Source: Nocardiopsis sinuspersici
GTDB taxonomy: Bacteria > Actinomycetota > Actinomycetes > Streptosporangiales > Streptosporangiaceae
DNA length: 64,000 nt
Assembly: GCA_008638415.1 (NCBI GenBank)
Contig: ML703345.1
Coordinates: 110,231-174,230, forward strand
Direction of reading: 5' to 3'
Below the pieces are notes generated by a model. That model had not been told where the DNA came from, made no database searches, and saw only the letters and a program-made list of their open reading frames with translations. Positions 43,273 through 53,535 of the stretch are shown here, in pieces (within the stretch, counting starts at the first letter, position 1; each line of letters begins with the position of its first letter). Both the position numbers and the translations under genes were made by a program.

Positions 43273-43721
43273 GCGACCAGCCCCGCTCCCGCGCCCGGCG
43301 CCGTCGCGACACCGAGCACCGGCTCACCCACGACCAGGACCTCTGGGTGGCCAGCGCCTCGGCGGACGGTGTGCCGTACCTGGTGCCGCTGTCCTTCGAC
43401 TGGGACGGCGAGGCGCTGTTGATGGCCACGCCCACGGACAGCCCCACCGGCAGGAACCTGGCCACCGCCCGCACCGCCCGGCTGGGACTGGGCCACACCC
43501 GCGACGTGTCCATGATCGAGGGCGAGGTCGAGGTCCTGGAGATCGACGCACTGCCGCGGGAGCGGGGTGACCGGTTCGCCGCGCACACCGGCTTCGATCC
43601 GCGCGCGCTGACCACGCCCTACCGCTGGTTCCGCGTCCTTCCGCGCCGCGTCCAGGCCTGGCGCGAGGTGAACGAGATGGCCGGCCGCGAACTGATGCGC
43701 GACGGCCGCTGGCTGGTCTGA
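43269..43721 (+). CDS. PPOX-class (pyridoxamine-phosphate-oxidase-like) flavin/F420-type protein
   Basis: A 150-aa split-barrel protein. [21 protein letters not shown] and [20 protein letters not shown] fit the PPOX/F420-dependent family often named TIGR03667-like. It could use FMN or F420 to reduce an unknown substrate. GTG 43269 overlaps the stop of the VOC gene. The UvrA-like gene follows after 113 bp that include widely spaced 9-bp inverted arms (GGACCGCCC at 43751, GGGCGGTCC at 43804). Confidence 0.85.
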   Translation: MSDQPRSRARRRRDTEHRLTHDQDLWVASASADGVPYLVPLSFDWDGEALLMATPTDSPTGRNLATARTARLGLGHTRDVSMIEGEVEVLEIDALPRERGDRFAAHTGFDPRALTTPYRWFRVLPRRVQAWREVNEMAGRELMRDGRWLV

Positions 43722-43834
43722 CGGGCCTCGCCGACCGACGGGGAGGACCAGGACCGCCCGAAACCGGTGGGACCGGGCCAGGCGACACCGACGGAGGCCG
43801 CGAGGGCGGTCCCGCCCAAACAGATGGAGAGACG

Positions 43835-46243
<2,409 letters not shown>

Positions 46244-46250
46244 CCGAGAC

Positions 46251-46300
46251 CCTGGCGTCTCACATGTCGAGAAGCAAGTCTCACGAACAGAGACGCCAGG
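46251..46300 (+). promoter_or_regulatory. 11-bp inverted repeat before the methyltransferase gene
   Basis: CCTGGCGTCTC (46251-46261) and GAGACGCCAGG (46290-46300) are perfect arms with a 28-nt spacer that repeats GTCTCAC. A TAGGGT box follows at 46303-46308. It may be a two-site operator of the downstream methyltransferase or a terminator of the UvrA-like gene. Confidence 0.45.
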
Positions 46301-46351
46301 TGTAGGGTCCTGGGTGTCGGTACGCCTCGGCGACCCATGAGAGGGCGATCC

Positions 46352-47149
46352 ATGACGCGCTACACCCACGGCCAACACCCGTCGGTCACCAACTCCTACC
46401 GCTGGCGCAACGCGGACAACTCCGCCGCCTACGCGCTCGACGAGATGGTCCCCGGCCGCTCCCTGCTGGACGTGGGCTGCGGTCCGGGCAGCATCACCGC
46501 CGACCTCGCCCGGCGGGTGGCCCCCGGGACCGTCACCGCGGTGGACTCCTCGGCCGAGGCGGTGGACCTGGCCCGCGCCGCCGCCCGGGAGGCCGGAACC
46601 GACAACGTCGAGTTCCTGGTCGGAGACGTACACGACCTGGACCTGCCCTCGGACGCCTTCGACGTCGTCCACGCCCACCAGGTCCTACAGCACGTGGCCG
46701 ACCCGGTCCGCGCCCTGTCCGAGATGCGCCGGGTCGTCAGGCCCGGCGGGGTCGTGGCCGCCTGCGACAGCGACTACTCGGGCATGTACTGGTATCCGCG
46801 CCTGCCCGAGCTGGACGCGTGGATGGACCTCTACCAGCGGATCGCGCGCCGCAACGGCGGCGAACCCGACGCGGGACGGCGCATGCAGGCCTGGGCCCGC
46901 CAGGCGGGGTTCACCGACGTCACCTACGTGGCCGAGGTGTGGAGCCACTCCGAGCCCGACCGCCGCGCCTGGTGGGGCGGCATGTGGTCCAGGCGTGTCC
47001 TGGAGTCGGACATGGGCCGCCAGGCCGTCGAGGAGGGCCACGCCACCCGGCAGGAGTTGGAGCGCATCTCGGCGGGCTGGACGGCGTGGAGCCAGGACCC
47101 GGACGGGGTGTTCGTGATCCCGCGCGGCGCGGTCCTGTGCCGGGCCTGA
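46352..47149 (+). CDS. class I SAM-dependent methyltransferase (UbiE-like)
   Basis: A 265-aa methyltransferase. Motif I is [17 protein letters not shown], followed by [30 protein letters not shown] and [14 protein letters not shown]. The C-terminal half with [15 protein letters not shown] is typical of the actinomycete UbiE-like group. ATG 46352 has GAGAGG about 8 nt upstream; an earlier ATG at 46337 is less well placed. It may be a separate unit from the UvrA-like gene. Confidence 0.9.
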   Translation: MTRYTHGQHPSVTNSYRWRNADNSAAYALDEMVPGRSLLDVGCGPGSITADLARRVAPGTVTAVDSSAEAVDLARAAAREAGTDNVEFLVGDVHDLDLPSDAFDVVHAHQVLQHVADPVRALSEMRRVVRPGGVVAACDSDYSGMYWYPRLPELDAWMDLYQRIARRNGGEPDAGRRMQAWARQAGFTDVTYVAEVWSHSEPDRRAWWGGMWSRRVLESDMGRQAVEEGHATRQELERISAGWTAWSQDPDGVFVIPRGAVLCRA

Positions 47150-47182
47150 GCCGCTGCCCCCTCCCCCTCCCGGGCCGCCCCT

Positions 47183-47206
47183 CCCCCGGGATGTCCTCCC
47201 CGGGGG
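47183..47206 (+). terminator. 8-bp hairpin after the methyltransferase gene
   Basis: CCCCCGGG (47183-47190) and CCCGGGGG (47199-47206) flank an 8-nt loop, 34 bp after the stop. Confidence 0.5.
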
Positions 47207-47507
47207 CGCGGCGGTGGCCCCTGCGAGGCCACCGGCTGACGGGGAGCCCTCGCGACCCCGTCTCGCGGGCCGCAACGATCGTCCTTCGCACCGACGCGAG
47301 GTGGGCACGAGAACGGCCCCGTGCGCCTCTGCCCGGTCCCGGGGACCGTTCACGGCGTCCTTGGGCGGCTCGTCCGCGCCGGACCCGTCTCACCCGGGGC
47401 ACGGGGGGCGAACTCCTCAGGCCGCGGACGAGAAGGTGGGGAACAGGACGCCCATGACGGCGAACAGGCCGCGCGCAGCCGACACGGGTCCGGTGCGTGT
47501 CCGGGCC
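47207..47507. other. intergenic stretch between converging genes
   Basis: Between the hairpin and the stop of the flavoprotein gene at 47508 I see no gene with a start, RBS and coding-like sequence. A 22-codon minus-strand frame (GTG, then SAARGLFAVMGVLFPTFSSA) has no RBS and is not called. Confidence 0.5.
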
Positions 47508-48521
47508 TCAGACGCGGGAGTCGCGGTTCTCGGCCGCGGCGAGGGCCGCTTCGGTGTCGGCGGCGGCCAGCAGGGCGTTGATGTGGGAGCCGGCCAGGGC
47601 TCCGGCCGCGGCCGAAGCGCCCACCTGGGCGGTCAGGTCGGTGGCGTTGCCGGCCACCCACACGCCCGGCACGTCGGTGGCGCCGGCCATGCCGGAGACG
47701 AAGCGGCGGCCCATGCCGTGGGGCAGGTCCTCCATCGCCAGCCCCAGGCCGTCCAGGCCCTCGGTGCGGGCCCGCATCGTGGTGGCGACGGCGAGGACGC
47801 GGCGGGACACGAGCCGCCCGTCGGCCAGGCGCACGCCTGCGACGCCGCCGTCGTCGGCCTTGACGACCTCGTCCACCGGGGTGTCGACGACGCGGATGTC
47901 GCGTGCGCCCAGACGTGTCCGGGTGTCCTCGTCCAACTCCGTGCCGCGGGTGAAGTAGACGAGGTCGTCGGTCAGCTGGCGGAACAGCAGCGCGTGGTGG
48001 ACCGATGCGGGGCCGACCGCGAGGACGCCGATGGGCTCGTCGCGTACCTCCCAGCCGTGGCAGTACGGGCAGTGCACCACACCGCGCCCCCAGTGCTCCG
48101 CCAGTCCGGGAACCTCCGGCAGCACGTCGCGCAGACCGGTCGCCACCAGCAGACGTCGGGCCGCCAGCGTACGGCCGTCGGCCAGGGTGGCGGTGAAGCG
48201 CGGGTCGCCCTCGGCGGACGGGGCGGCCGGGGCGGCGGAGACCACCTCTCCGGCGATGACCAGGCCGCCGTAGCGGCGTACCTCCTCCCGTCCCCTCTCC
48301 AGCAGTTCGGCGGGCGAGGTGCCGTCCAGGCCCAGGAGGCCGTGCACGGCCCGGGCGGGCGCGTTGCGGGGTGTGCCGCCGTCGATCACGATGACCGAGC
48401 GGCGCGAGCGGGCGAGCATCAGCGCGCCGTTCAGCCCCGCGGCGCCGCCGCCGACCACCACGGTGTCGACGGGCCCGTCCGGCAGTGTGTCGGCCGCGTA
48501 CGCGGCGGTCGTCTCAGGCAT
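47508..48521 (-). CDS. thioredoxin-reductase-like NAD(P)/FAD oxidoreductase
   Basis: A 337-aa class II pyridine-nucleotide-disulfide reductase. The FAD motif VVVGGGAAGLNGAL starts near residue 21, the redox-active pair is in HCPYCHGWE (Cys 151 and 154), and a second FAD segment is VWVAGNATDLTAQVG. The second dinucleotide-binding fold is degenerate (GVLAVGPASVHH), so NADPH use is uncertain. ATG 48521. It is divergent from the XRE-cupin regulator, and the shared region holds paired operator-like sites, so it is likely part of the same regulon as the downstream methyltransferase. Confidence 0.9.
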   Translation of the reverse strand: MPETTAAYAADTLPDGPVDTVVVGGGAAGLNGALMLARSRRSVIVIDGGTPRNAPARAVHGLLGLDGTSPAELLERGREEVRRYGGLVIAGEVVSAAPAAPSAEGDPRFTATLADGRTLAARRLLVATGLRDVLPEVPGLAEHWGRGVVHCPYCHGWEVRDEPIGVLAVGPASVHHALLFRQLTDDLVYFTRGTELDEDTRTRLGARDIRVVDTPVDEVVKADDGGVAGVRLADGRLVSRRVLAVATTMRARTEGLDGLGLAMEDLPHGMGRRFVSGMAGATDVPGVWVAGNATDLTAQVGASAAAGALAGSHINALLAAADTEAALAAAENRDSRV

Positions 48522-48591
48522 GTCGCGTGCCCTCTCCTTCGTGCGCGGCCCCGGACGATCCGGGGCGTCTGTGCACGACGCTAACCGCGCT

Positions 48592-48627
48592 TTGCACTAA
48601 GGGCATATACTCTTGCCTATGACGCAA
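48592..48627. promoter_or_regulatory. paired operator sites TTGC-N7-GCAW, 21 bp apart, with -10 box
   Basis: TTGCACTAAGGGCAT (48592-48606) and TTGCCTATGACGCAA (48613-48627) share TGC-N7-GCA and have centres exactly 21 bp apart (two helical turns). TATACT at 48606-48611 lies between them and ends 7 nt before the regulator ATG at 48619, which falls inside the second site. Binding should block the regulator's own promoter and could affect the divergent flavoprotein gene. Confidence 0.65.
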
Positions 48628-49212
48628 GAAGATCGCGAGTTGGACAGCCTGGTGCGCAAGCGCATCCGTGCCCTGCGCGTGGCGCAGGGCTGGTCCCTGG
48701 AGGAACTGGCCGCCCGGGCCCGGCTCAGCCAGTCCACGCTCAGCCGTATCGAGAACGGTCAGCGCCGTCTCGCCCTGGACAGCCTCGTCACCCTCGCCCG
48801 TGCCCTGGACACCACCCTGGACCAGCTCGTCGAGACCGCCTCCGACGAGGTCGTCACCAGCCCGATGATCGACAGCACCCACAGCCTGATGCGCTGGCCC
48901 ATCAAGGCGGATCCCGGTATGACCGTCGTGCGGCAGCGCATGACCGAACCACCCCCCGACAGTCCTGCGCGGATGCGCGCCCACCCCGGCCGGGAATGGC
49001 TGGTGGTCCTCTCCGGCACCGCGGTCCTCATGCTGGGCCACCGCCGTTTCCGCGTCGAGACCAACCAGGCCGCGGAGTTCCCGACGATGCTTCCGCACGC
49101 CATCGGGGCCGAGGGCGGCCCCTGCGAGATCCTGGGGATCTTCGACCGTGACGCACGCCGCGGCCACCAGCGGAGCGACGACGACCGCGACGCGCAGCGC
49201 TCCCGGCCGTGA
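48619..49212 (+). CDS. XRE-family regulator with C-terminal cupin domain
   Basis: A 197-aa regulator. Residues about 10-70 are an XRE HTH (IRALRVAQGWSLEELAARAR, then SQSTLSRIENGQRRL). A cupin barrel follows (about 105-180: HPGREWLVVLSGTAVLMLGH, then AAEFPTMLPHAIGAEGG), which usually senses a small molecule or metal. ATG 48619 is preceded by TATACT at 7 nt and no RBS, so the mRNA is probably leaderless. Operator pairs with the same half-sites lie at its own start and before the next gene. Confidence 0.92.
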   Translation: MTQEDRELDSLVRKRIRALRVAQGWSLEELAARARLSQSTLSRIENGQRRLALDSLVTLARALDTTLDQLVETASDEVVTSPMIDSTHSLMRWPIKADPGMTVVRQRMTEPPPDSPARMRAHPGREWLVVLSGTAVLMLGHRRFRVETNQAAEFPTMLPHAIGAEGGPCEILGIFDRDARRGHQRSDDDRDAQRSRP

Positions 49213-49303
49213 CCGCACACGGCCCCGGCCTTCGTCCGCCGTGGGACACACGGAACCCACCCGGCGTGTTCTTGCGCGTTCGGCAGCCCACACGGTCCTC
49301 GCC

Positions 49304-49339
49304 TTGCGGATGAGGCAAAAAACCATGCCGTAAGCGCAG
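49304..49339 (+). promoter_or_regulatory. second pair of TGC-N7-GCA sites, 21 bp apart
   Basis: TTGCGGATGAGGCAA (49304-49318) and ATGCCGTAAGCGCAG (49325-49339) repeat the half-sites and 21-bp phasing seen at 48592-48627; the first matches the 48613 site at 12 of 15 bases. They lie just upstream of TAACGT (49348-49353), which ends 7 nt before the methyltransferase ATG. This predicts control by the XRE-cupin protein. Confidence 0.6.
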
Positions 49340-49360
49340 GACCGTTCTAACGTGAGGCCC

Positions 49361-50224
49361 ATGACCCACGCACACCAGCACGCAGCCCGCCACGGCGCAC
49401 ATCACGACCACCAGCACGGTTCCGCCGCTCAGGCGGAGATCCTCGACCTGGACGCGCAGGTCCTCGCCGAGCACATCGCCGCCGTCACCGCATGGCTGCC
49501 CGTCAGGACGGCCCCCCACCAGATCGTGGACCTTGGATGCGGAACGGGCGCCGGCACCTTCGCCCTTCTCACCCGCTTTCCCGAGGCACACGTCACCGCC
49601 TTCGACTCCTCGGCCGAGCACCTCCACAGCCTGCGGGAGAAGGCCCGCGCGCAGGGGGTGGAGGGGCGTGTGCGCACCGTCCAGGCCGATCTCGACGCGG
49701 AACGGCCCGACCTTGGCACACCGGACCTCGTGTGGGCCTCGGCCTCGATGCACCACATGGCCGACCCCGACCGCACGATGCGCGAGGTCCACGACACGCT
49801 CGTGCCCGGCGGCCTGTTCGCCGTCGTCGAGCTGGCCGGGTCCCCCCGCTTCCTGCCGGAGGACGCCCCGCACGACCGGCCCGGCCTGGAGGAGCGCTGC
49901 CATGCCGCGAGCGACCGCTTCCACGCCGAGCACGTGCCCCACCGCGGCGCCGACTGGGGGCCGAGGCTGACCGCCGCCGGATTCACCGTCGAGGGGGAGC
50001 GCACCCTCACCGTGGACATCGAGGGCTCCCGCGACGAGGCGATCGGCCGCTACGCCCTCGCCAGCCTGCAGGGCGTCCGCGGTTCCGTCGCGGACGCGCT
50101 CTCGGCCGAGGACCTCGCCGCGCTGGACCGGCTGCTCGACACCGACGGCCCCCACAGCATCCTGGCCCGGGACGACCTCGTGGTGCGTACAGAGCGCACC
50201 GTCTGGGCCGCACGCCGCGACTGA
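49361..50224 (+). CDS. class I methyltransferase with His-rich N-terminus
   Basis: A 287-aa methyltransferase. The first 22 residues contain nine His (THAHQHAARHGAHHDHQHG), a likely metal-binding segment. The core has IVDLGCGTGAGTFALL, TAFDSSAEHLHSL, DLVWASASMHHMADP and LVPGGLFAVVEL. The substrate is unknown; a metal- or metalloid-linked role is only a guess. ATG 49361; another in-frame start at 49352 is too close to the -10 box. Probably regulated by the XRE-cupin protein upstream. Confidence 0.88.
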   Translation: MTHAHQHAARHGAHHDHQHGSAAQAEILDLDAQVLAEHIAAVTAWLPVRTAPHQIVDLGCGTGAGTFALLTRFPEAHVTAFDSSAEHLHSLREKARAQGVEGRVRTVQADLDAERPDLGTPDLVWASASMHHMADPDRTMREVHDTLVPGGLFAVVELAGSPRFLPEDAPHDRPGLEERCHAASDRFHAEHVPHRGADWGPRLTAAGFTVEGERTLTVDIEGSRDEAIGRYALASLQGVRGSVADALSAEDLAALDRLLDTDGPHSILARDDLVVRTERTVWAARRD

Positions 50225-50337
50225 GCCATCGCCCTGCCCTGGCCTCCTTCGGCCCCGGGCGGGGCACAGGTGTCCTCGTCCGCGCCCCGTCTGGTCGGGA
50301 CGGCGAACGGGGGTGCTCCGGCGTCCGGGCAGCCGTG

Positions 50338-50829
50338 TCAGTCGGTGTCGTAGACGGTGACCCCGACGCCCCGGCCGAGGAGTTCGGCCTCGACCAGGGG
50401 CTGGATGAGTTCCCATCTGCCTCCGGCCGGCCCGCAGCCGATGCGGGGCATGTGCACGGTGGCGCCCAGTTCGCGTGCGTGCCCGGCCAGGGCGCGCAGG
50501 CAGGCGGAGACCGCCTCGTAGCGGATGGGCGGGCCTCCGCTCCCCCGCCGGACACCGTGCTGGGCGACCATGTTCGCCACCCGTGTGCCGGTTCCGACCG
50601 GCACCAGGCGCACGGCGCCCAGCGCGAAGTCGTTGCGTGCGCGCTCGCGGTACCAGGCGCGGTAGTCGCGTTCGGGCTCGCTCCAGCTTCTGGAGAGAGC
50701 CAGTACGAAGCCCTTGCCCCAGCCGCCCCGGTCGTTGCACACGTGAGCGATGATCTTGGGCCCGAAGGCTTGGGGATCGGTGGCGTCGCCGCGAACGATC
50801 CGTAGTCCGGAAGGAGTGGGGAAGGACAT
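50338..50829 (-). CDS. macro-domain protein
   Basis: A 163-aa stand-alone macro domain, a fold that binds ADP-ribose or its derivatives and often removes ADP-ribose groups. IVRGDATDPQ, IIAHVCNDRGGWGKGFVLAL (the ADP-ribose loop) and HMPRIGCGPAGG are visible; the layout is closest to the OARD1/YmdB-like short forms. ATG 50829 has TAGCGT 6 nt upstream on this strand (leaderless geometry). No ADP-ribosyltransferase or DarT-like partner is adjacent. Confidence 0.9.
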   Translation of the reverse strand: MSFPTPSGLRIVRGDATDPQAFGPKIIAHVCNDRGGWGKGFVLALSRSWSEPERDYRAWYRERARNDFALGAVRLVPVGTGTRVANMVAQHGVRRGSGGPPIRYEAVSACLRALAGHARELGATVHMPRIGCGPAGGRWELIQPLVEAELLGRGVGVTVYDTD

Positions 50830-50887
50830 GGGGGAACGCTAGCGGGCGGCGGCGACACCTTCCCGACGCGCTGGCGAGTCGCGATAC

Positions 50888-50908
50888 GGCGATATATCTT
50901 CGATCGCC
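50888..50908 (+). promoter_or_regulatory. inverted repeat GGCGAT-N9-ATCGCC before the MarR-like gene
   Basis: The arms are perfect and the spacer includes the palindrome GATATATC (50891-50898). It lies 46 bp before the MarR-like ATG in the region shared with the divergent macro-domain gene, a normal place for an autoregulatory site. Confidence 0.4.
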
Positions 50909-50953
50909 CGGGAAGATGTGGCAGTCCGCTGACGCCGTACTGGAGGAGGCACC

Positions 50954-51361
50954 ATGTCCGACCTGCCGATCGGCTACTGGCTCAAACACCTGGACCGGCT
51001 CATCGAGAACGACTTCGACCGGGTCCTGGCCTCGGAGGAACTGGGGCGCCGCCACTGGCAGGTGCTCAACTCCCTGCACACCGACCCCGGAACGATCGCC
51101 GACCTGGATCGCAGGCTCGCCCCGTTCCTGGAGGAGAACGAGTACACCGTGACCCCGGTGGTGGAGCACCTGCGCCGGCGCGGCTGGGTCGAGGGGCTGG
51201 TCGCCCTCGAACTGACCCCGGCGGGCGAGAGCGCGCACGAGTCGCTCTTCGCCAAGGTGCAGGACGCCCGGCGCCGTATCTCACGCGGAATCAGCGACGA
51301 GGAGTACCGGATCACCGTCGACGTGCTGGAGCGGATGTCGGCCAACCTCGAACAGGACTGA
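50954..51361 (+). CDS. MarR-like winged-helix regulator
   Basis: A 135-aa regulator. DRLIENDFDRVLASEELGRRHWQVLNSL is the typical N-terminal dimerisation/HTH layout, VTPVVEHLRRRGWVE is the recognition/wing region, and LTPAGESAHESL follows. ATG 50954 with GGAGG 9 nt upstream. Target genes are unknown; its own promoter is the best candidate. Confidence 0.83.
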   Translation: MSDLPIGYWLKHLDRLIENDFDRVLASEELGRRHWQVLNSLHTDPGTIADLDRRLAPFLEENEYTVTPVVEHLRRRGWVEGLVALELTPAGESAHESLFAKVQDARRRISRGISDEEYRITVDVLERMSANLEQD

Positions 51362-51402
51362 CCCGGCCGGGCCGCGGACCCGGCCGAGGCGGCGCGGCGG
51401 GC

Positions 51403-51975
51403 TCAGGGAGCGGGCAGCTCCCGGGTGAGCTCGACGAAGGCCAGGTCGGCGCGCCTGGGCAGACCGAAGCTCTCGTCTCCGTAGGGGAAGGGCTCGGTCT
51501 TGCCGGTGTTGGTGTAGCCGCGGCGCTCGTACCAGGCGATCAGCTCCGGACGCTGCTTGAGCACCTTCATCCGCATCAGGCGGCAGCCCCACTCGCGGGC
51601 CGCGGTGTTCTCGGCCTCGGCCAGGACCCGCTTGCCCAGACCGCCGCCCTGGATGGTGGGCAGCACCGAGAACATGCCGAAGTAGGCGCCGTTGACGCCG
51701 CGCTGGAGTTCGCAGCAGGACACGATCCGCCCCTCGGCCTCGGCGACCAGGACGATGGTGTTGGTGCGCTCCAGGAGTTCGGCCATACCCTCGGCGTCCA
51801 CGCGCTGGCCGTCGAGCAGGTCGGCCTCGGTGGTCCATCCCCGCTTGGAGGAGTCGCCCCGGTAACAGGAGTTGACCAGTTCGACGAGGACGGGGACGTC
51901 AGCGGCCACGGCGTGCCTGTAGGTCAGCTCAGGCTGGGATCCGGATGCCGTCTCACTGGTCTGGCTGCTGGTCAC
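51403..51975 (-). CDS. GNAT-family N-acetyltransferase
   Basis: A 190-aa acetyltransferase. TYRHAVAADVPVLVELVNSC opens the fold; VLPTIQGGGLGKRVLAEAEN is the acetyl-CoA P-loop (Q/RxxGxG/A); LIAWYERRGYTNTG closes motif B. The substrate is unknown. ATG 51975. Monocistronic, convergent with the MarR-like gene. Confidence 0.92.
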   Translation of the reverse strand: MTSSQTSETASGSQPELTYRHAVAADVPVLVELVNSCYRGDSSKRGWTTEADLLDGQRVDAEGMAELLERTNTIVLVAEAEGRIVSCCELQRGVNGAYFGMFSVLPTIQGGGLGKRVLAEAENTAAREWGCRLMRMKVLKQRPELIAWYERRGYTNTGKTEPFPYGDESFGLPRRADLAFVELTRELPAP

Positions 51976-52112
51976 GCGCGTCTCCCCCGATGGCTCCGGT
52001 CACTGTCCCCACTCAGTATCGACCACCGAGGGCGGCGGAGAATACGGACCTTCGACATAAAAGACGACACATGGACACATGTGAATGCATACGTAATCGA
52101 AAGGGCGGACGG

Positions 52113-52742
52113 TCAGGAGCCGGCGTGGTGGTGCCAGGCCTCCTCCATGCGGGCGAGGAAGGCGCGCAGCCGGTGCCGGACGTCGTCCGGATCGGTCATT
52201 CCGGGGGTGACCATCAACTGTAGGGCGAATCCGTCCACCAGGGTGTGCAGGTAGCCGGACCACTCCTCCGTCCACGGGTCGGGATGGGGCTGGAAGGGGT
52301 CCCGTGCCGGCAGTCCGGTGATGATCGCGACCAGTTGGCGGTAGAGCCTGCGCTGGCTGTTCCAGCGCCGCTCCCGGTCGCGGTCGTACTCCCCCAGGAG
52401 CCCGGCGGCCTCCCAGGCCCGGTACTCGGTGCGGCGGGTCTGGTCCAGGGGCAGGAGCTGCTCGGCGTACTCGGCCACCCGCTCCAGCAGGGGCGTGTCC
52501 GGTGACTGGGTGTGCTGTAGGGCCAGGAGGCGCTCGGTGACGCGTTCCTCGGACAGGTTCATGGCGAAGACGAGCAGGTCCTCGCGCGTGGGGAAGTAGT
52601 AGCGCAGCGCGCCGGGCGACCAACCCGCCTCGGCGGCCACGGAGCGGATGGACACGGCGGTCGGTCCCGATGCGGAGATGACCCGCCACAGGGCCTCGGC
52701 CAGTTCCCGGCGGCGTTGTTCGTGGTCGACGATCTTGGGCAC
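52113..52742 (-). CDS. TetR-family repressor
   Basis: A 209-aa regulator with an N-terminal HTH (LAEALWRVISASGPTAVSIR, then AGWSPGALRYYFPTRED) and a helical ligand/dimer domain. GTG 52742. It is divergent from the GAP-family membrane gene, with two operator-like repeats between them, and so most likely represses that gene and itself. Confidence 0.93.
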   Translation of the reverse strand: MPKIVDHEQRRRELAEALWRVISASGPTAVSIRSVAAEAGWSPGALRYYFPTREDLLVFAMNLSEERVTERLLALQHTQSPDTPLLERVAEYAEQLLPLDQTRRTEYRAWEAAGLLGEYDRDRERRWNSQRRLYRQLVAIITGLPARDPFQPHPDPWTEEWSGYLHTLVDGFALQLMVTPGMTDPDDVRHRLRAFLARMEEAWHHHAGS

Positions 52743-52752
52743 CCTCCATTTT

Positions 52753-52793
52753 TTAGCACACCTGTGATAATTTATTTAGCACAGGCGTGACAA
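52753..52793. promoter_or_regulatory. tandem TetR operator candidates
   Basis: TTAGCACACCTGTGATAA (52753-52770) and TTAGCACAGGCGTGACAA (52776-52793) match at 14 of 18 bases and are 23 bp apart. The first contains the dyad CACA-CC-TGTG. They occupy the AT-rich gap between the TetR and GAP genes. Confidence 0.6.
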
Positions 52794-52809
52794 AAAGACG
52801 GGAGACCCC

Positions 52810-53505
52810 ATGCCGGCCCTCGACGTGCTGATCCCGGTCGCCGGACTGGCCCTGCTGGACACGCTCAGCCCCGCCACCATCGGCGTCTCGCTGTACGTGT
52901 TGCTCAGCGGGGCGCGCCGGGTGGCCCGCTCCCTGTTCGCCTACCTGGCCACCGTCGCGGTCTTCTACTTCGCCCTGGGCTGCGCGCTCATGTTCGGCTT
53001 CGGCTTCCTGTTCGAGGAGCTGGAGGGCCTCGCCGACAGTCCCGTCCTGGGCTGGCCGATGGCGGCCCTGGGCGGAGGCATGTTCGCCTACGCGCTGTTC
53101 ACGCCCGACCGGCCGCGCAGGCAGCGAAGGCCCTCCTCCCTGAGCGCCACCGCGATGATCGCCCTGGGCCTGGCCACCGGCCTGCTGGAGGGCGGCACCG
53201 CCCTGCCCTACTTCGGGGCGGTCGGCATCATGACCACCGCCGAACTGTCCCCGGCCGTGTGGGTGCCCGTGCTCGCCGCCTACAACGTCGTCATGGTGCT
53301 GCCGCCAATCCTGCTCTACCTGGGCTACCGCGCCCTGGGCGAGCGCCTGCGCCCGCGTCTGGAGCGCTGGCGCGCCAAGGTCGAGTCCGGCTCCCGGGAG
53401 GCCATGGGCTGGCTCCTCGGCATCGTGGGCTTCCTGGTCCTCGTGCACGGACTGGGCCTCACCGGGCTTCTCGACGGGCCCGTCGTCTTCCTGGACGGCC
53501 TGTGA
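52810..53505 (+). CDS. GAP-family (Sap/LysE-like) membrane protein
   Basis: A 231-aa protein with about six membrane segments, starting LIPVAGLALLDTLSPATIGV, the typical opening of the GAP family (mycobacterial sulfolipid-addressing Sap proteins). TALPYFGAVGIMTTAELSP and YNVVMVLPPILLYLGY match the family's middle. It may export a lipid or small molecule. ATG 52810 has GGGAGA upstream. Controlled by the divergent TetR gene in all likelihood. Confidence 0.88.
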   Translation: MPALDVLIPVAGLALLDTLSPATIGVSLYVLLSGARRVARSLFAYLATVAVFYFALGCALMFGFGFLFEELEGLADSPVLGWPMAALGGGMFAYALFTPDRPRRQRRPSSLSATAMIALGLATGLLEGGTALPYFGAVGIMTTAELSPAVWVPVLAAYNVVMVLPPILLYLGYRALGERLRPRLERWRAKVESGSREAMGWLLGIVGFLVLVHGLGLTGLLDGPVVFLDGL

Positions 53506-53535
53506 CGCAGTTCGACGCGGCTCCCCGCCCGGCCC

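Noticed and set aside
43751-43812. 9-bp inverted arms before the UvrA-like gene as an operator
   Set aside because: The arms are 44 bp apart in very GC-rich DNA, so chance complementarity is likely; it is only mentioned under the PPOX gene.
47428-47500. Short minus-strand peptide frame ending GVLFPTFSSAA
   Set aside because: Only about 22 codons from a GTG without RBS; it resembles a stray hydrophobic frame or a decayed gene end.
49028-51238. 736-aa minus-strand frame
   Set aside because: It runs opposite the XRE-cupin, methyltransferase and MarR-like genes and through the macro-domain gene in another frame, with no domain of its own.
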